A DNA stretch of 64,000 nucleotides from Paraeggerthella hongkongensis (GTDB taxonomy: Bacteria > Actinomycetota > Coriobacteriia > Coriobacteriales > Eggerthellaceae), in NCBI RefSeq assembly GCF_003340345.1, contig NZ_PPTQ01000012.1:33401-97400 (forward strand), in the 5' to 3' direction. The notes under the pieces were generated by a model, which was not told the origin of the DNA, did no database searches, and saw nothing but the letters and a program-made list of their open reading frames with translations. This document shows positions 1-8,785 of the stretch, piece after piece (the first letter of the stretch is position 1; each line of letters opens with the position of its first letter). The translations under genes and the position numbers were made by a program.

Positions 1-606
1 GGAGATATCGATTCATCCCGCTCGTACAACCTCAACCTCACCTGCACGGGTTCCAATATAGCATCCCTGACGTACCGGATTGAAGGCGAGGGCGTGTCTT
101 TCAACAACTGGCAGCTAACCGAAGCGGCCCATGAAGCAAAACCCGACATCGGTACCGTCATGGCAACCAATGATCAGTCGAGCGAGTTTACGGTCTCGTA
201 TGAAAACCAGGACATGAGTTCCACCGACAGCCTCCATCATGAAATATACCTGAATTACACGCTCGATGGCGCATTGATCGACGCATGGAACGAGTGCAAG
301 GCCGTCACTTCGCAAAACACATACTCGGGAGGGTTTATACCCGAAGATCAACGCGTTGCGTCCGTTAAAGCGCGGGAAACACTGGACCTGGCACTCGCCC
401 TCCACGACGCTACGGTGATCTCGAAAGCAAAACTCATACTTACTGCAACATTCACCGATGGCAGCACCCAGAGCAAAACGTACCGGCTGGCCCCCGTAGA
501 CAATTTCGAGCAGGCATACAGCGAGTACCTTGAGTCCCGAAGGGCTGCCAGCGAAGCCAATACACCTCGATTCCCTGTGCTGTACACGCTCGAAGAGATC
601 TCTTGA
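1..606 (+). CDS. Hypothetical protein, 5'-truncated by the window edge
   Basis: The reading frame is open from base 1 to the TGA at 604-606, so about 201 C-terminal residues of a longer protein are visible. A GTG at 94 could be read as a start, but the frame continues upstream with ordinary protein-like sequence and no ribosome site is convincing, so I treat the gene as running in from outside. The visible part is polar, rich in Thr, Ser and Tyr, and has no membrane segment or catalytic motif I recognise. A stretch reading TCTGSNIASLTYRIEG looks like a beta-rich extracellular domain, but that is an impression only. A strong hairpin terminator follows 21 bases after the stop. Function unknown. 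Confidence 0.7.
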   Translation, partial: GDIDSSRSYNLNLTCTGSNIASLTYRIEGEGVSFNNWQLTEAAHEAKPDIGTVMATNDQSSEFTVSYENQDMSSTDSLHHEIYLNYTLDGALIDAWNECKAVTSQNTYSGGFIPEDQRVASVKARETLDLALALHDATVISKAKLILTATFTDGSTQSKTYRLAPVDNFEQAYSEYLESRRAASEANTPRFPVLYTLEEIS

Positions 607-626
607 TCTCCCGAACCCCGCGCACC

Positions 627-660
627 AAAAGGGCCCGGATCAATTCGATCCGGGCCCTTT
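627..660. terminator. Bidirectional intrinsic terminator between the first gene and nrdD
   Basis: An 11-bp perfect stem (GGGCCCGGATC at 631-641 with its complement at 647-657) has a 5-base loop and is flanked by AAAA and TTT. It lies between two convergent genes and can work in both directions. Confidence 0.85.
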
Positions 661-767
661 CGACTTGCTGGGCGCATGCTGCGAATATGCCGCTGCGTTG
701 CACGTGTATGCTTGCCGTGCGCCCTTTCCTCGAACCGGCGAAGCCGCCGGGGATCAGCCTGGGAACG

Positions 768-3245
768 CTACGCCGGTACCTGGGCCTTCATAGCGTTGAT
801 GCGCTGGAACACCGAGGCGGCTCCCGCGACAACGTCCACGGACCCGTCGGCCGCAACCTCCAGCAACGTCGGCGCCTGCATGATGCGGTACCGCTGCGCA
901 AGCTCCGCGTTCTCCTCGGCCAGCAGCTCTTCGTGCACGATGCCGGCTTCGTCCATCTGCGCCGCGGCGAACTTGCAGTTCGGGCACGTGCGCGTGGCAA
1001 CCAGGTACAAGCCCGCGGGCAACGAGCTATGCGCCGGCGCGGTCGGAACCGTCTCAATACTTGCGACATCCGCCGCTGCAGCCTGGGGCGCAACGTCCGC
1101 CACCGTCACATGCGACCCTGCCTGCCCCGCCTTCTCGGCCGCCGCCGTCATCTGCACGCCCTGGTGCGTCAGACGGGAATGCCCCAAATCGTACTCGACG
1201 CGATCGGCAAACTCCTGCGCCTTGCCGTCGTTCCAGTTCTTCACCGGGCGATAGTAGCCGGTGATGCGCGAGTACACTTCCGTTTCCTCGTGGCAGCACG
1301 GGCATTCGTACACCTCGCCCGCAATGTAGCCGTGGTTCTTGCACACGGAATACGTCGGCGACATGGTGTAATACGGCAGCTTGTAGTTCTGCGCGATCTT
1401 GCGCACCAGCGTGGCCGTGCTCTGCCAGTCGGGCAGCTTCTCGCCCAAAAACGCATGAAACACGGTCCCCGACGTGTACAGCGTCTGCAATTCGTCCTGC
1501 ACGTCGAGCGCGCTGAAGATATCCTCGGAGAAGTTGACCGGCAGGTGCGACGAGTTCGTGTAGTACGGCGTACCCTGGTCGTTCGCCGTGACGATCTCGG
1601 GGAAGCGAGCCTTGTCGTGCTTGGCGAATCGATACGTGGTGGACTCGGCAGGCGTTGCCTCCAAGTTGTACAGGTCCCCGTATTTCTCCTGGTAATCGGC
1701 CAGACGGTCGCGCATGTGGTTGAGCACGTCCTTCGTGAACGCCTGGGCGGGACCCTGCGTCATGTCGGCGCGCAGCCATGCGGCGTTCAGGCACGCCTCG
1801 TTCATGCCCACCAATCCGATGGTGCTGAAGTGGTTCTCGAACGTGCCCAGGTAGCGCTTCGTGTACGGATACAGGCCCGCGTCCAACAGCTTGGCGATGA
1901 CCTGGCGCTTGGTGTGCAGCGAGCGCGCGGAAACGTCCATGAGGTGATCGAGGCGGCGGTAGAAATCGGCTTCGTCGGTTGCCAGGTAAGCGATGCGGGG
2001 CATGTTGATGGTCACCACGCCGATGGAGCCCGTAGACTCGCCCGACCCGAAGAAACCGCCGGACTTCTTCCGCAGCTCGCGCAGGTCAAGGCGCAGACGG
2101 CAACACATGGAGCGCACGTCGGACGGCTCCATGTCCGAGTTGATGTAGTTGCTGAAATAGGGCGTGCCGTACTTCGACGTCATTTCGAACAGCAGCCGGT
2201 TGTTCTCGGTATCGCTCCAGTCGAAGTCCCGCGTGATGGAATAGGTGGGAATGGGGTACTGGAAGCCGCGGCCGTTCGCATCGCCCTCGATCATGATCTC
2301 GATGAACGCCTTGTTGACCAGGTCCATCTCGTGCTGGCAATCGCCGTACGTGAACGCCTGCTCGCGCCCGCCCACAATGGCCGGCTGATCGCGCAGGTCG
2401 GCAGGGCACACCCAATCCAGCGTGATGTTGCTGAACGGGGCCTGCGTGCCCCAGCGCGACGGCGTGTTCACGCCGAACACGAACGACTCGACGCACTGCT
2501 TCGTCTCTTCGTACGTCAGGTCGTCGGCCTTCACGAACGGAGCCAAGTAGGTGTCGAAACTGGAGAACGCCTGGGCGCCCGCCCATTCGTTCTGCATGAT
2601 GCCCAAAAAGTTCACCATCTGGTTGCACAGGCTGGACAAGTGGCTGGCCGGCTTCGACGTGATCTTGCCGGGCACGCCGCCAAGGCCCTCCTGAATAAGC
2701 TGCTTGAGCGACCAGCCGGCGCAGTAGCCGGTCAGCATGGACAGGTCGTGCAGATGGATCTCGGCGTTGCGGTGGGCGTTCGCCACCTCGTCGTCGTAAA
2801 TCTCCGACAGCCAGTAATTCGCCGTGATGGCGCCCGAGTTGGACAGGATCAGGCCGCCGACGGAATACGTGACCGTGGAGTTCTCCTTCACGCGCCAGTC
2901 TTCCACCTTCACGTACTGATCGACCAGGTCCTTGTAGTCAAGAAGCGTGGCGTTGGCGTTGCGCACCTTCTCGCGCTGACGACGGTACAGGATGTAGGAC
3001 TTCGCCACGTCGGCGTACCCGGCGGTGGAAAGAACCTCCTCCACGCTGTCCTGAACGTCTTCGACCGAAATGATGCCGTCTTTGATCTTCGGCTCGAAAT
3101 GAGCGGTCACGTTGAGGGCCAGCAGGTCGATGGTAGACGGATGGTACTGCTTCTCCAGCGCATCGAAAGCCTTGGCGATTGCAGACGAAATCTTGGCAAT
3201 GTCGAATTCCGCGATCATGCCGTCACGCTTTTGAACCTGGTACAT
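768..3245 (-). CDS. nrdD: Anaerobic ribonucleoside-triphosphate reductase with a C-terminal redoxin domain
   Basis: Class III ribonucleotide reductase, 825 residues, reducing ribonucleotides to deoxyribonucleotides without oxygen. The start at 3245 (MYQVQKRDGM) follows AAAGGAG at good spacing; an open frame extends upstream but has no ribosome site. Residues 1-95 form an ATP-cone; the catalytic barrel follows, with an adjacent cysteine pair in SMCCRLRLD; the zinc region is CKNHGY...ECPCC; the glycyl-radical motif RITGYYRPV places the radical near Gly663. Unusually, after an Ala-rich linker of about 50 residues, residues 740-825 form a thioredoxin/glutaredoxin-like domain with CPNC at about 754-757 and the cis-proline motif QAPTL. 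That domain may be a built-in reductant (inference). nrdG lies on the opposite strand beyond the shared regulatory region. Confidence 0.95.
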   Translation of the reverse strand: MYQVQKRDGMIAEFDIAKISSAIAKAFDALEKQYHPSTIDLLALNVTAHFEPKIKDGIISVEDVQDSVEEVLSTAGYADVAKSYILYRRQREKVRNANATLLDYKDLVDQYVKVEDWRVKENSTVTYSVGGLILSNSGAITANYWLSEIYDDEVANAHRNAEIHLHDLSMLTGYCAGWSLKQLIQEGLGGVPGKITSKPASHLSSLCNQMVNFLGIMQNEWAGAQAFSSFDTYLAPFVKADDLTYEETKQCVESFVFGVNTPSRWGTQAPFSNITLDWVCPADLRDQPAIVGGREQAFTYGDCQHEMDLVNKAFIEIMIEGDANGRGFQYPIPTYSITRDFDWSDTENNRLLFEMTSKYGTPYFSNYINSDMEPSDVRSMCCRLRLDLRELRKKSGGFFGSGESTGSIGVVTINMPRIAYLATDEADFYRRLDHLMDVSARSLHTKRQVIAKLLDAGLYPYTKRYLGTFENHFSTIGLVGMNEACLNAAWLRADMTQGPAQAFTKDVLNHMRDRLADYQEKYGDLYNLEATPAESTTYRFAKHDKARFPEIVTANDQGTPYYTNSSHLPVNFSEDIFSALDVQDELQTLYTSGTVFHAFLGEKLPDWQSTATLVRKIAQNYKLPYYTMSPTYSVCKNHGYIAGEVYECPCCHEETEVYSRITGYYRPVKNWNDGKAQEFADRVEYDLGHSRLTHQGVQMTAAAEKAGQAGSHVTVADVAPQAAAADVASIETVPTAPAHSSLPAGLYLVATRTCPNCKFAAAQMDEAGIVHEELLAEENAELAQRYRIMQAPTLLEVAADGSVDVVAGAASVFQRINAMKAQVPA

Positions 3246-3396
3246 GCTCTGCTCCTTTTGCTGTACGTTTCGTATCTGCTTCGATCGGTCCGCGAGGCCT
3301 TTGGAGGGGCTGATTTCGGAGCCGGTAAGAATAAGGCGTCGGGTATCGGGTAACCGCTTCACCATACCCGCGAGAATTGCCATCGTCAATGGGGGT

Positions 3397-3444
3397 CACC
3401 AATATGTTGAATACAGAACTATAGTGCGCATCAATATATTGTGG
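3397..3444 (-). promoter_or_regulatory. Pair of NrdR boxes upstream of nrdD
   Basis: Two 16-bp sites, CATCAATATATTGTGG (3429-3444) and CACCAATATGTTGAAT (3397-3412), match the NrdR-box core CwAtATaTwG. Their centres are 32 bp apart, the helical spacing typical of paired NrdR boxes. They lie about 150-200 bp upstream of nrdD. NrdR is the ATP/dATP-sensing repressor of ribonucleotide reductase genes; its gene is not in this window. Confidence 0.7.
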
Positions 3445-3600
3445 TTTTCCACCTGGGGTTTTAGAAATGGGCATTTTGGCGTTCTATGAAAAGCGACCTG
3501 CAAAAATAGAACAAACTGCCCCAAACGCCAACGCCGGCGGCAAAAAACACAACTCCGCAGACATCGTGGATTTCGGCAAGCGGAAAAAGGCTCGCGGCAT

Positions 3601-3629
3601 TTGCGTCCAAGGAAGCGGCGGTCTATGAT
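3601..3629 (+). promoter_or_regulatory. Candidate promoter for the PPOX flavoprotein gene and nrdG
   Basis: TTGCGT (3601-3606), a 17-bp spacer and TATGAT (3624-3629) form a sigma-70-like promoter, which would give a leader of about 50 bases before the ATG at 3685. The rest of the 3246-3684 gap holds the NrdR boxes and nothing else I recognise. Confidence 0.5.
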
Positions 3630-3684
3630 GAAGGCGATCCGCATCCCTTTTGACGCGGGGCCCGGCCCAAGCGAAGGAGCCTTT

Positions 3685-4215
3685 ATGATCGACCATCCCA
3701 TGCGGCGCTCCGACCGCGCCCTCTCCCCTGACGAAGCGCTCGCCGTGCTCGACGATGCGGCGTTCGTCACGCTGTCGACCGTCGACGAAAGCGGCGCCCC
3801 CTACGGCGTGCCGCTTTCGTTCGTGCGCCGCGGAAGCACGCTCTACGTGCACGCCACGAACCAGGGCGGCCTCAAGTTCGACTGCTTCCGGCGCGACGCG
3901 CGCGCATGCGCCACCGCCGTAACCGACGTGGTTCCGTTTTTCGCGAACGGCGATTTCTCCACGTACTACCGGTCCGCCATGGCGTTCGGGTCCATGCGCG
4001 AAGTGGAGCCGGGGGTCGAGTTCAAGCGCGCGTTGGTGGATCTGTGCACGAAGTACGTGCCCGAGGCCAAAGCGCACATCGGCGAAGCCATGCGCTGCGA
4101 GGGGCCGAACACTTCGGTGTGGGCGCTGGACATCCGGCGCGTGACCGGCAAAGCCCAGCCCCTTCCCCCATCGGGCGCCGCGCCCGCCAGCCCCCATGCG
4201 GAACAGGTGCGCTAG
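3685..4215 (+). CDS. PPOX-fold flavoprotein, nitroimidazole-resistance (Nim)-like
   Basis: A 176-residue member of the pyridoxamine-5'-phosphate-oxidase-like split-barrel family, probably FMN-binding. The sequence VTLSTVDESGAPYGVPLSFV in the first 50 residues is the typical strand pair, and LYVHATNQGGLKFDC resembles the Nim/Pyridox_oxase_2 pattern. ATG 3685 is chosen because AAGGAG stands 7 bases before it; the open frame extends to 3601 without a ribosome site. Only 3 bases separate its stop from nrdG, so the two are almost certainly co-transcribed and perhaps translationally coupled. The substrate cannot be read from the sequence; reduction of nitro compounds is a family-based guess. Confidence 0.8.
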   Translation: MIDHPMRRSDRALSPDEALAVLDDAAFVTLSTVDESGAPYGVPLSFVRRGSTLYVHATNQGGLKFDCFRRDARACATAVTDVVPFFANGDFSTYYRSAMAFGSMREVEPGVEFKRALVDLCTKYVPEAKAHIGEAMRCEGPNTSVWALDIRRVTGKAQPLPPSGAAPASPHAEQVR

Positions 4216-4218
4216 CCC

Positions 4219-4923
4219 ATGCGCATCGCAGGATTGCAGAAGCTCACGCTGCTGGACTTCCCCGGCAAAACGGCCGCCACCGTGTTCACTCCAGGGTGCA
4301 ACTACCGTTGCCCGTTCTGCCACAACGCCGACCTGGTGATCGACGCGGCGCGCATGCCCGACGCCGTTTCCCTCGACGAGCTCTTCGCATTTTTGGACAA
4401 GCGCCAAGGACTGCTCGACGGCGTGTGCGTCACAGGCGGCGAGCCGCTTTTGCAGCCAGGCATCGAAGATTTCCTGTCGCGCGTGCGCGATCGGGGATTT
4501 GCCACGAAGCTGGACACCAACGGCAGCTTTCCCGATCGACTGCGCGCCCTCGTCCAGGCCGATCTCGTGGATTACGTGGCCATGGACGTGAAGAACGCGC
4601 CGTACCGGTATGCGGAAACCGTGGGCGTGCCGGGCTTCGACCTTGCGCCCGTGCAGACCTCGATCGAGTTCTTGATGGAAGGGCACGTGCCCTTCGAGTT
4701 TCGCACCACGGTGATGCGGGAGCTGCACGCGGCCGACGATCTGCTCGCTATCGCTTGCTGGATCGAGGGCGCTCCCCGCTGGTTCCTGCAAAACTACCTG
4801 GACGCGGAAAGCGTTCTTGCGGGCCCGGGGCGTTTCCATGCATGGGACGTCGACGAACTTGAAGCGCTCCTGCCCGAGCTGCGCGCACATGTGCCCGCCG
4901 TGCAGCTACGAGGATCGAAGTAG
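4219..4923 (+). CDS. nrdG: Anaerobic ribonucleotide reductase activating protein (radical SAM)
   Basis: A 234-residue radical-SAM activase that generates the glycyl radical on NrdD. The [4Fe-4S] motif is CNYRCPFC (CxxxCxxC) near residue 30, preceded by LDFPGKTAATVFTPG, typical of this family; a GGEPLLQ motif near residue 75 contacts S-adenosylmethionine. It starts 3 bases after the flavoprotein gene with no clear ribosome site, consistent with coupling. nrdD is divergently encoded about 1 kb away, so the reductase and its activase are not in one operon. Confidence 0.93.
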   Translation: MRIAGLQKLTLLDFPGKTAATVFTPGCNYRCPFCHNADLVIDAARMPDAVSLDELFAFLDKRQGLLDGVCVTGGEPLLQPGIEDFLSRVRDRGFATKLDTNGSFPDRLRALVQADLVDYVAMDVKNAPYRYAETVGVPGFDLAPVQTSIEFLMEGHVPFEFRTTVMRELHAADDLLAIACWIEGAPRWFLQNYLDAESVLAGPGRFHAWDVDELEALLPELRAHVPAVQLRGSK

Positions 4924-5225
4924 CGCAGGGCCGGACGGACGGACGGACGGGCGAGAGCGTCCCGCGAGGGCATGCGGCTGCCCGCATGTTCGCCTGGCAG
5001 CACGCCCGCCGGCCCGCCGCGAAACGCCGCCGGCCCGCGCCGCGCCGCTGCCGAGCCGCCGCGTTTCGCAGCGCGCGCCGCCGCTCGCCCGGCCGCGAAA
5101 ATCGTTGCTCGTGGAAAGCGCAAGGAAATGGAGCCGCTTCGGTTCCGTGCGATCATAATAGGACGCTACCCCGCGCACCGGCCGGGGGCGCACGTCCGCA
5201 CCACCGCAGAACAGGAGCATGCATC
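4924..5225. repeat. GC-rich gap with a GGAC tetranucleotide run
   Basis: About 300 bases without a convincing gene. Bases 4933-4948 are four tandem copies of GGAC followed by a degenerate fifth. The middle (4990-5100) is very GC-rich and rich in GCCGGCCC and CGCCGC words. A CATAAT hexamer near 5154 could be the -10 element of the phosphofructokinase promoter, but no good -35 accompanies it. Confidence 0.5.
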
Positions 5226-6440
5226 ATGGCGAATTGTCTTGTCGCGCAATCCGGCGGGCCCACCGCCGTCATCAACGCCAGCTTGGCCGGCGTCGTCCGC
5301 GCCAACCAGCTAAACCCCGTGTACAACCGCGTGTTCGGCGGCCTGCACGGCATCGAGGGCACGCTCGCGGGCAAGCTCTACGACCTGACCGATCTGCCCA
5401 GCCGAGATATCGACGTTCTCAAGCAAACCCCCTCGTCGGCGCTTGGCACGTGTCGCTATAAGCTCAAGCGCGGCAACGACGCCGACTACCGCCGTCTTGT
5501 CGACGTCATGGACGCGCACGACATCAGCACCATGTTCTACATCGGCGGCAACGACTCCATGGACACGGTAGACGCGCTGGCTTCGTGGGCGCAGGAGCAC
5601 GCGCCCAGCAAGCGCTTCATCGGCATACCCAAAACCGTCGACAACGACCTGGTTCCCGTGGACCACTGCCCCGGCTTCCCCAGCGCGGCGAAGGTCGCCT
5701 GCCAAATCACGCATGCAACGTATTTGGATTACGCCGCGTACACCCGCCCGGAGGTGTTCGTCCTCGAGGTCATGGGGCGCGATGCGGGCTGGCTGGCCGC
5801 AAGCACCTGCGTCACCGGCGACGTCGACCTGCTGATCTTGCCGGAAACGCCGTTCAACAAGGATGCGTTCTTGTCCGAGGTGCAGAAGAAGTTCGACCAG
5901 AAGGGCGAATGCTACATCGTCGCATCCGAAGGCGCTCGCTACGCCGACGGCGCCTACCTGTCGGCCGGCGAAGCGGCCAACGACGGTTTTGCGCACGCGG
6001 TGCTGGGCGGAGCCGCAGCTACGCTCAAGCAGATGATCGTCGATGCGGGCATCGCCCCGCGCGGCGTGGTGCAGGATCTGTCGCGCGCCGCGCGGTCGAG
6101 CAACTTCGCCCAAAGCCTTGTCGACGTGAACGAAGCCTATGACCTGGGATTGAGCGCGCACATGCGCAGCGCCGACCCCGCGTTCACCGGCCAGGTGGTG
6201 GGCGTGCGCCGCAACGCCGCGGCGGCAGCGGAGGGTCGCTACGATGCCGAGTTCTTCGCCGGTCCCGCCAGCGAGTTCGCGAACTTCGTGAAGCAGTTCC
6301 CCGCCGCATGGATCCGCCCGGACTACCAGGGCATCACCGACGAAGCGATCGCCTATTTCCGCCCGCTCATCGAAGGCGAGCCGAAGCTGATCATGGACGG
6401 CGGCCTTCCGGCTACGCTGACGCCGTTCAACAAGCGGTAG
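5226..6440 (+). CDS. pfp: Pyrophosphate-dependent 6-phosphofructokinase
   Basis: A 404-residue phosphofructokinase, interconverting fructose 6-phosphate and fructose 1,6-bisphosphate. Motifs: SGGPTAVIN at the phosphoryl-donor site near residue 9, YIGGNDSMDT, PKTVDNDL and EVMGRDAGWLA. The Asp after GGN, where ATP enzymes have Gly, is the classical mark of the pyrophosphate-using type, so PPi is the likely donor. ATG 5226 follows CAGGAG; an upstream in-frame extension to 4986 is GC-rich noise. No obvious terminator separates it from the following symporter gene. Confidence 0.9.
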   Translation: MANCLVAQSGGPTAVINASLAGVVRANQLNPVYNRVFGGLHGIEGTLAGKLYDLTDLPSRDIDVLKQTPSSALGTCRYKLKRGNDADYRRLVDVMDAHDISTMFYIGGNDSMDTVDALASWAQEHAPSKRFIGIPKTVDNDLVPVDHCPGFPSAAKVACQITHATYLDYAAYTRPEVFVLEVMGRDAGWLAASTCVTGDVDLLILPETPFNKDAFLSEVQKKFDQKGECYIVASEGARYADGAYLSAGEAANDGFAHAVLGGAAATLKQMIVDAGIAPRGVVQDLSRAARSSNFAQSLVDVNEAYDLGLSAHMRSADPAFTGQVVGVRRNAAAAAEGRYDAEFFAGPASEFANFVKQFPAAWIRPDYQGITDEAIAYFRPLIEGEPKLIMDGGLPATLTPFNKR

Positions 6441-6541
6441 ACAAAAAACGCGCGCCGCAACCCGACCGCGTATGCTAGCATGACGCAAACAATTACGCGC
6501 AATCGGCCGTGCGGCGCGCGGCCCTCAGCAAGGGAGTCCTC

Positions 6542-7954
6542 GTGTCCGCAGAAGTAGCAGTGCCAACCTTCATCATCCTCGGCGCGTTCGTCGCGCTTTT
6601 GGCAGCACTCAAGATCCTGAAAAGCAAAGGCGTCGCATTCACGCCGCGCGTGTTCGCCGCCTTAGGCATGGGCATCGTGCTGGGCATCGGCATCCAGCTT
6701 GGCGCAGGCCGAGGAACGGAAGCGGCCACCGTGGCGCTCGACTGGATGTCGATCGTCGGGCAGGGCTACATCGGGCTTTTGAAGATGCTCGTCATGCCGC
6801 TTGTGTTCGTGGCTATCGTGGGCGCGTTCACCCGCACCGAAGACACGCTGAACCTCGGTCGCATCGGCGCTATCGTGCTGGCCGTGCTGCTGGGAACCGT
6901 GGCGATATCGGCCCTAGTCGGTTGGGCGTCGGTCGCGTTCACGGGGCTTGCCGGAGCCAGCTTCACCAGCGGAAGCGTCGACGCCGCGAAAATGGACGTG
7001 CTGCAAGGCCGCCAGGAGCAGGTGGCGAACCTCACCCTGCCGCAGGAAATCCTCTCGTTCATCCCCACGAACATCTTCGCGGACTTGGCCGGCACCCGCT
7101 CCACCTCCACCATCGCGGTTGTGATCTTCTCCGCCATCGTCGGCATCGCCTACCTCAAGCTGCGCGACAAGGACTCCGGCCAGGCATCGTTTTTCAAGCA
7201 GCTGATCGACAGCCTGTACGGCATCGTCATGCGCATCGTGTCCATGGTGCTGGGGCTTGCGCCTTACGGCGTGATGGCGCTCATCGCGCACGTCATGGCC
7301 ACGAGCGACTACAACGCTATCCTTGATCTGGGAAAATTCGTGCTGGTATCCTACGCGGCCATCGCGTTCATGTTCGCAGTGCACTGCCTGATCCTGCTGG
7401 CGAACCGCACCAGCCCCCTCATGTACCTGAAGAAGGCCTTCCCGGTTCTGAGCTTCGCCTTCGTGGCGCGCACAAGCGCCGGAGCGCTGCCCCTCAACAT
7501 AGAAACGCAGACGCGCGCGCTGGGCGTGGATTCCGCCACGGCCAACTTCTCCGGCAGTTTCGGGCTGTCCATCGGCCAAAACGGATGCGCGGGCATCTAT
7601 CCGGCCATGTTGGCCACCATCATCGCGCCCACGGTGGGCATCGACGTGTTCTCGCCCACGTTCATCATCGGTTTGATAGCCGTGGTGGTCATCAGCTCGT
7701 TCGGCGTAGCGGGCGTGGGCGGCGGCGCAACGTTCGCCTCGCTCATCGTTTTGGGAACCATGGGGCTGCCCATCGAGATCGTGGGCCTGCTGGCGTCGGT
7801 CGAGCCGCTGATCGACATGGGGCGAACCGCGCTCAACGTGAGCGATTCCATGGTTGCCGGCGTGACCGCGTCAAACGCCGTGGGCAAGCTCGACCGCGAA
7901 ACGTTCAGCGATCCCGAAGCGCGGGTGAGCAGCTCCGCGCAAGCCGAGCTGTAG
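6542..7954 (+). CDS. Cation:dicarboxylate symporter family, probable L-cystine transporter (TcyP-like)
   Basis: A 470-residue membrane protein of the SDF family with about 8-10 hydrophobic segments. The segment IGQNGCAGIYPAMLA followed by GGGATFASLI and the terminal VEPLIDMGRTALNVSD are very like the cystine transporter TcyP/YdjN subgroup, and I base the substrate on that. GTG 6542 is preferred over an upstream GTG at 6509 because AAGGGAG lies at proper spacing. It is 101 bases after the phosphofructokinase gene, same strand, and converges with the HAD gene 36 bases downstream. Confidence 0.85.
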   Translation: MSAEVAVPTFIILGAFVALLAALKILKSKGVAFTPRVFAALGMGIVLGIGIQLGAGRGTEAATVALDWMSIVGQGYIGLLKMLVMPLVFVAIVGAFTRTEDTLNLGRIGAIVLAVLLGTVAISALVGWASVAFTGLAGASFTSGSVDAAKMDVLQGRQEQVANLTLPQEILSFIPTNIFADLAGTRSTSTIAVVIFSAIVGIAYLKLRDKDSGQASFFKQLIDSLYGIVMRIVSMVLGLAPYGVMALIAHVMATSDYNAILDLGKFVLVSYAAIAFMFAVHCLILLANRTSPLMYLKKAFPVLSFAFVARTSAGALPLNIETQTRALGVDSATANFSGSFGLSIGQNGCAGIYPAMLATIIAPTVGIDVFSPTFIIGLIAVVVISSFGVAGVGGGATFASLIVLGTMGLPIEIVGLLASVEPLIDMGRTALNVSDSMVAGVTASNAVGKLDRETFSDPEARVSSSAQAEL

Positions 7955-7990
7955 ACGCCACGCTTCGTCGACGGCCGTCGCCTGCTCCTG

Positions 7991-8785
7991 CTAGCTGCGT
8001 GCGCCCTCCAGCAGCCCGCGCAGTTCCTTCTGCACGCTGTTGTCGACGTTCGGACCGATGATCTTCGACGCAATCTGCTTGATGGCGGAACGACCGTTGC
8101 CCATGGCTACGCTTTGACCTGCCATGCGAAGAATCTCGTAGTCGTTCATTGAATCGCCGAACGCCATCATCTGGTTCGCCGCAAGCCCGTGCGCGTCGAG
8201 CACTTGCTGGATGCCCGTCGCCTTGCTCACGCCGCGTTGCATGACGTCGATCCACTTGCGCCCCGACGGAGCGAACACGAAGTCGTCGTCAAGCTCGCGC
8301 GTGAGGATGTACGCCATATCCATCACGTCCTCGTCGCAGTACACCGAAGCCTTCAGGATGCTCGTCGTGGGGGAAGGCACGGCCAATACGCGCGTCGGGT
8401 TCGGCAGGTTCTTGTCCACCTCGCGCTCGAAGCGCGCTTCGTCGTCAAGCAGGTAGCTGCTGGTTTCGTCGAACAGGGCCAGGTGCATGGTGTCGAACAG
8501 GTCCACGATGCGAGCCAATCGGCGCACGGCGGCATGCGAGAACACCTCTAAGTCGACCAACTCGCCCCCAACGATAACCTGCGCGCCGTTCGATGCCACG
8601 AAGTCCATGCAGTCGGCCACCGGCTCGAACAGCTCATGCAGCGTATCGAAGCGCCGACCCGACGAAGCGACGAACTGAATGCCCGCGTCGCGCAGGCGCA
8701 AAATGAGATCGTACGACCCTTCGGGCACCCGCTCGCTTCCATCGAGGAACGTGCCGTCCATGTCGCTGGCGATAAGCTTGATCAT
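7991..8785 (-). CDS. Cof-type HAD-IIB sugar-phosphatase-like hydrolase
   Basis: A 264-residue HAD phosphatase. Motif I DMDGTFLD (residues 8-15, nucleophile Asp), motif II SSGRR, motif III Lys in RGVSKATG, and motif IV FGDSMNDYEIL are all present. The large cap between motifs II and III is typical of class IIB Cof enzymes, which act on sugar or cofactor phosphates; the substrate is not predictable. The start at 8785 follows a perfect AAGGAGG. Confidence 0.9.
   Translation of the reverse strand: MIKLIASDMDGTFLDGSERVPEGSYDLILRLRDAGIQFVASSGRRFDTLHELFEPVADCMDFVASNGAQVIVGGELVDLEVFSHAAVRRLARIVDLFDTMHLALFDETSSYLLDDEARFEREVDKNLPNPTRVLAVPSPTTSILKASVYCDEDVMDMAYILTRELDDDFVFAPSGRKWIDVMQRGVSKATGIQQVLDAHGLAANQMMAFGDSMNDYEILRMAGQSVAMGNGRSAIKQIASKIIGPNVDNSVQKELRGLLEGARS

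Noticed and set aside
603..3353. A 916-codon open frame on the plus strand opposite nrdD
   Set aside because: It is the mirror of the true gene's codon bias in GC-rich DNA; it has no family motif and no ribosome site. The same holds for the 1088-codon frame opposite dmsA-dmsB, and those opposite nhaA, folC-nfnB and glmU.
4986..5225. 80-residue N-terminal extension of the phosphofructokinase
   Set aside because: Arg/Ala-rich translation of a GC-rich gap; the family starts at MANCLVAQSGGP and a ribosome site precedes that ATG.
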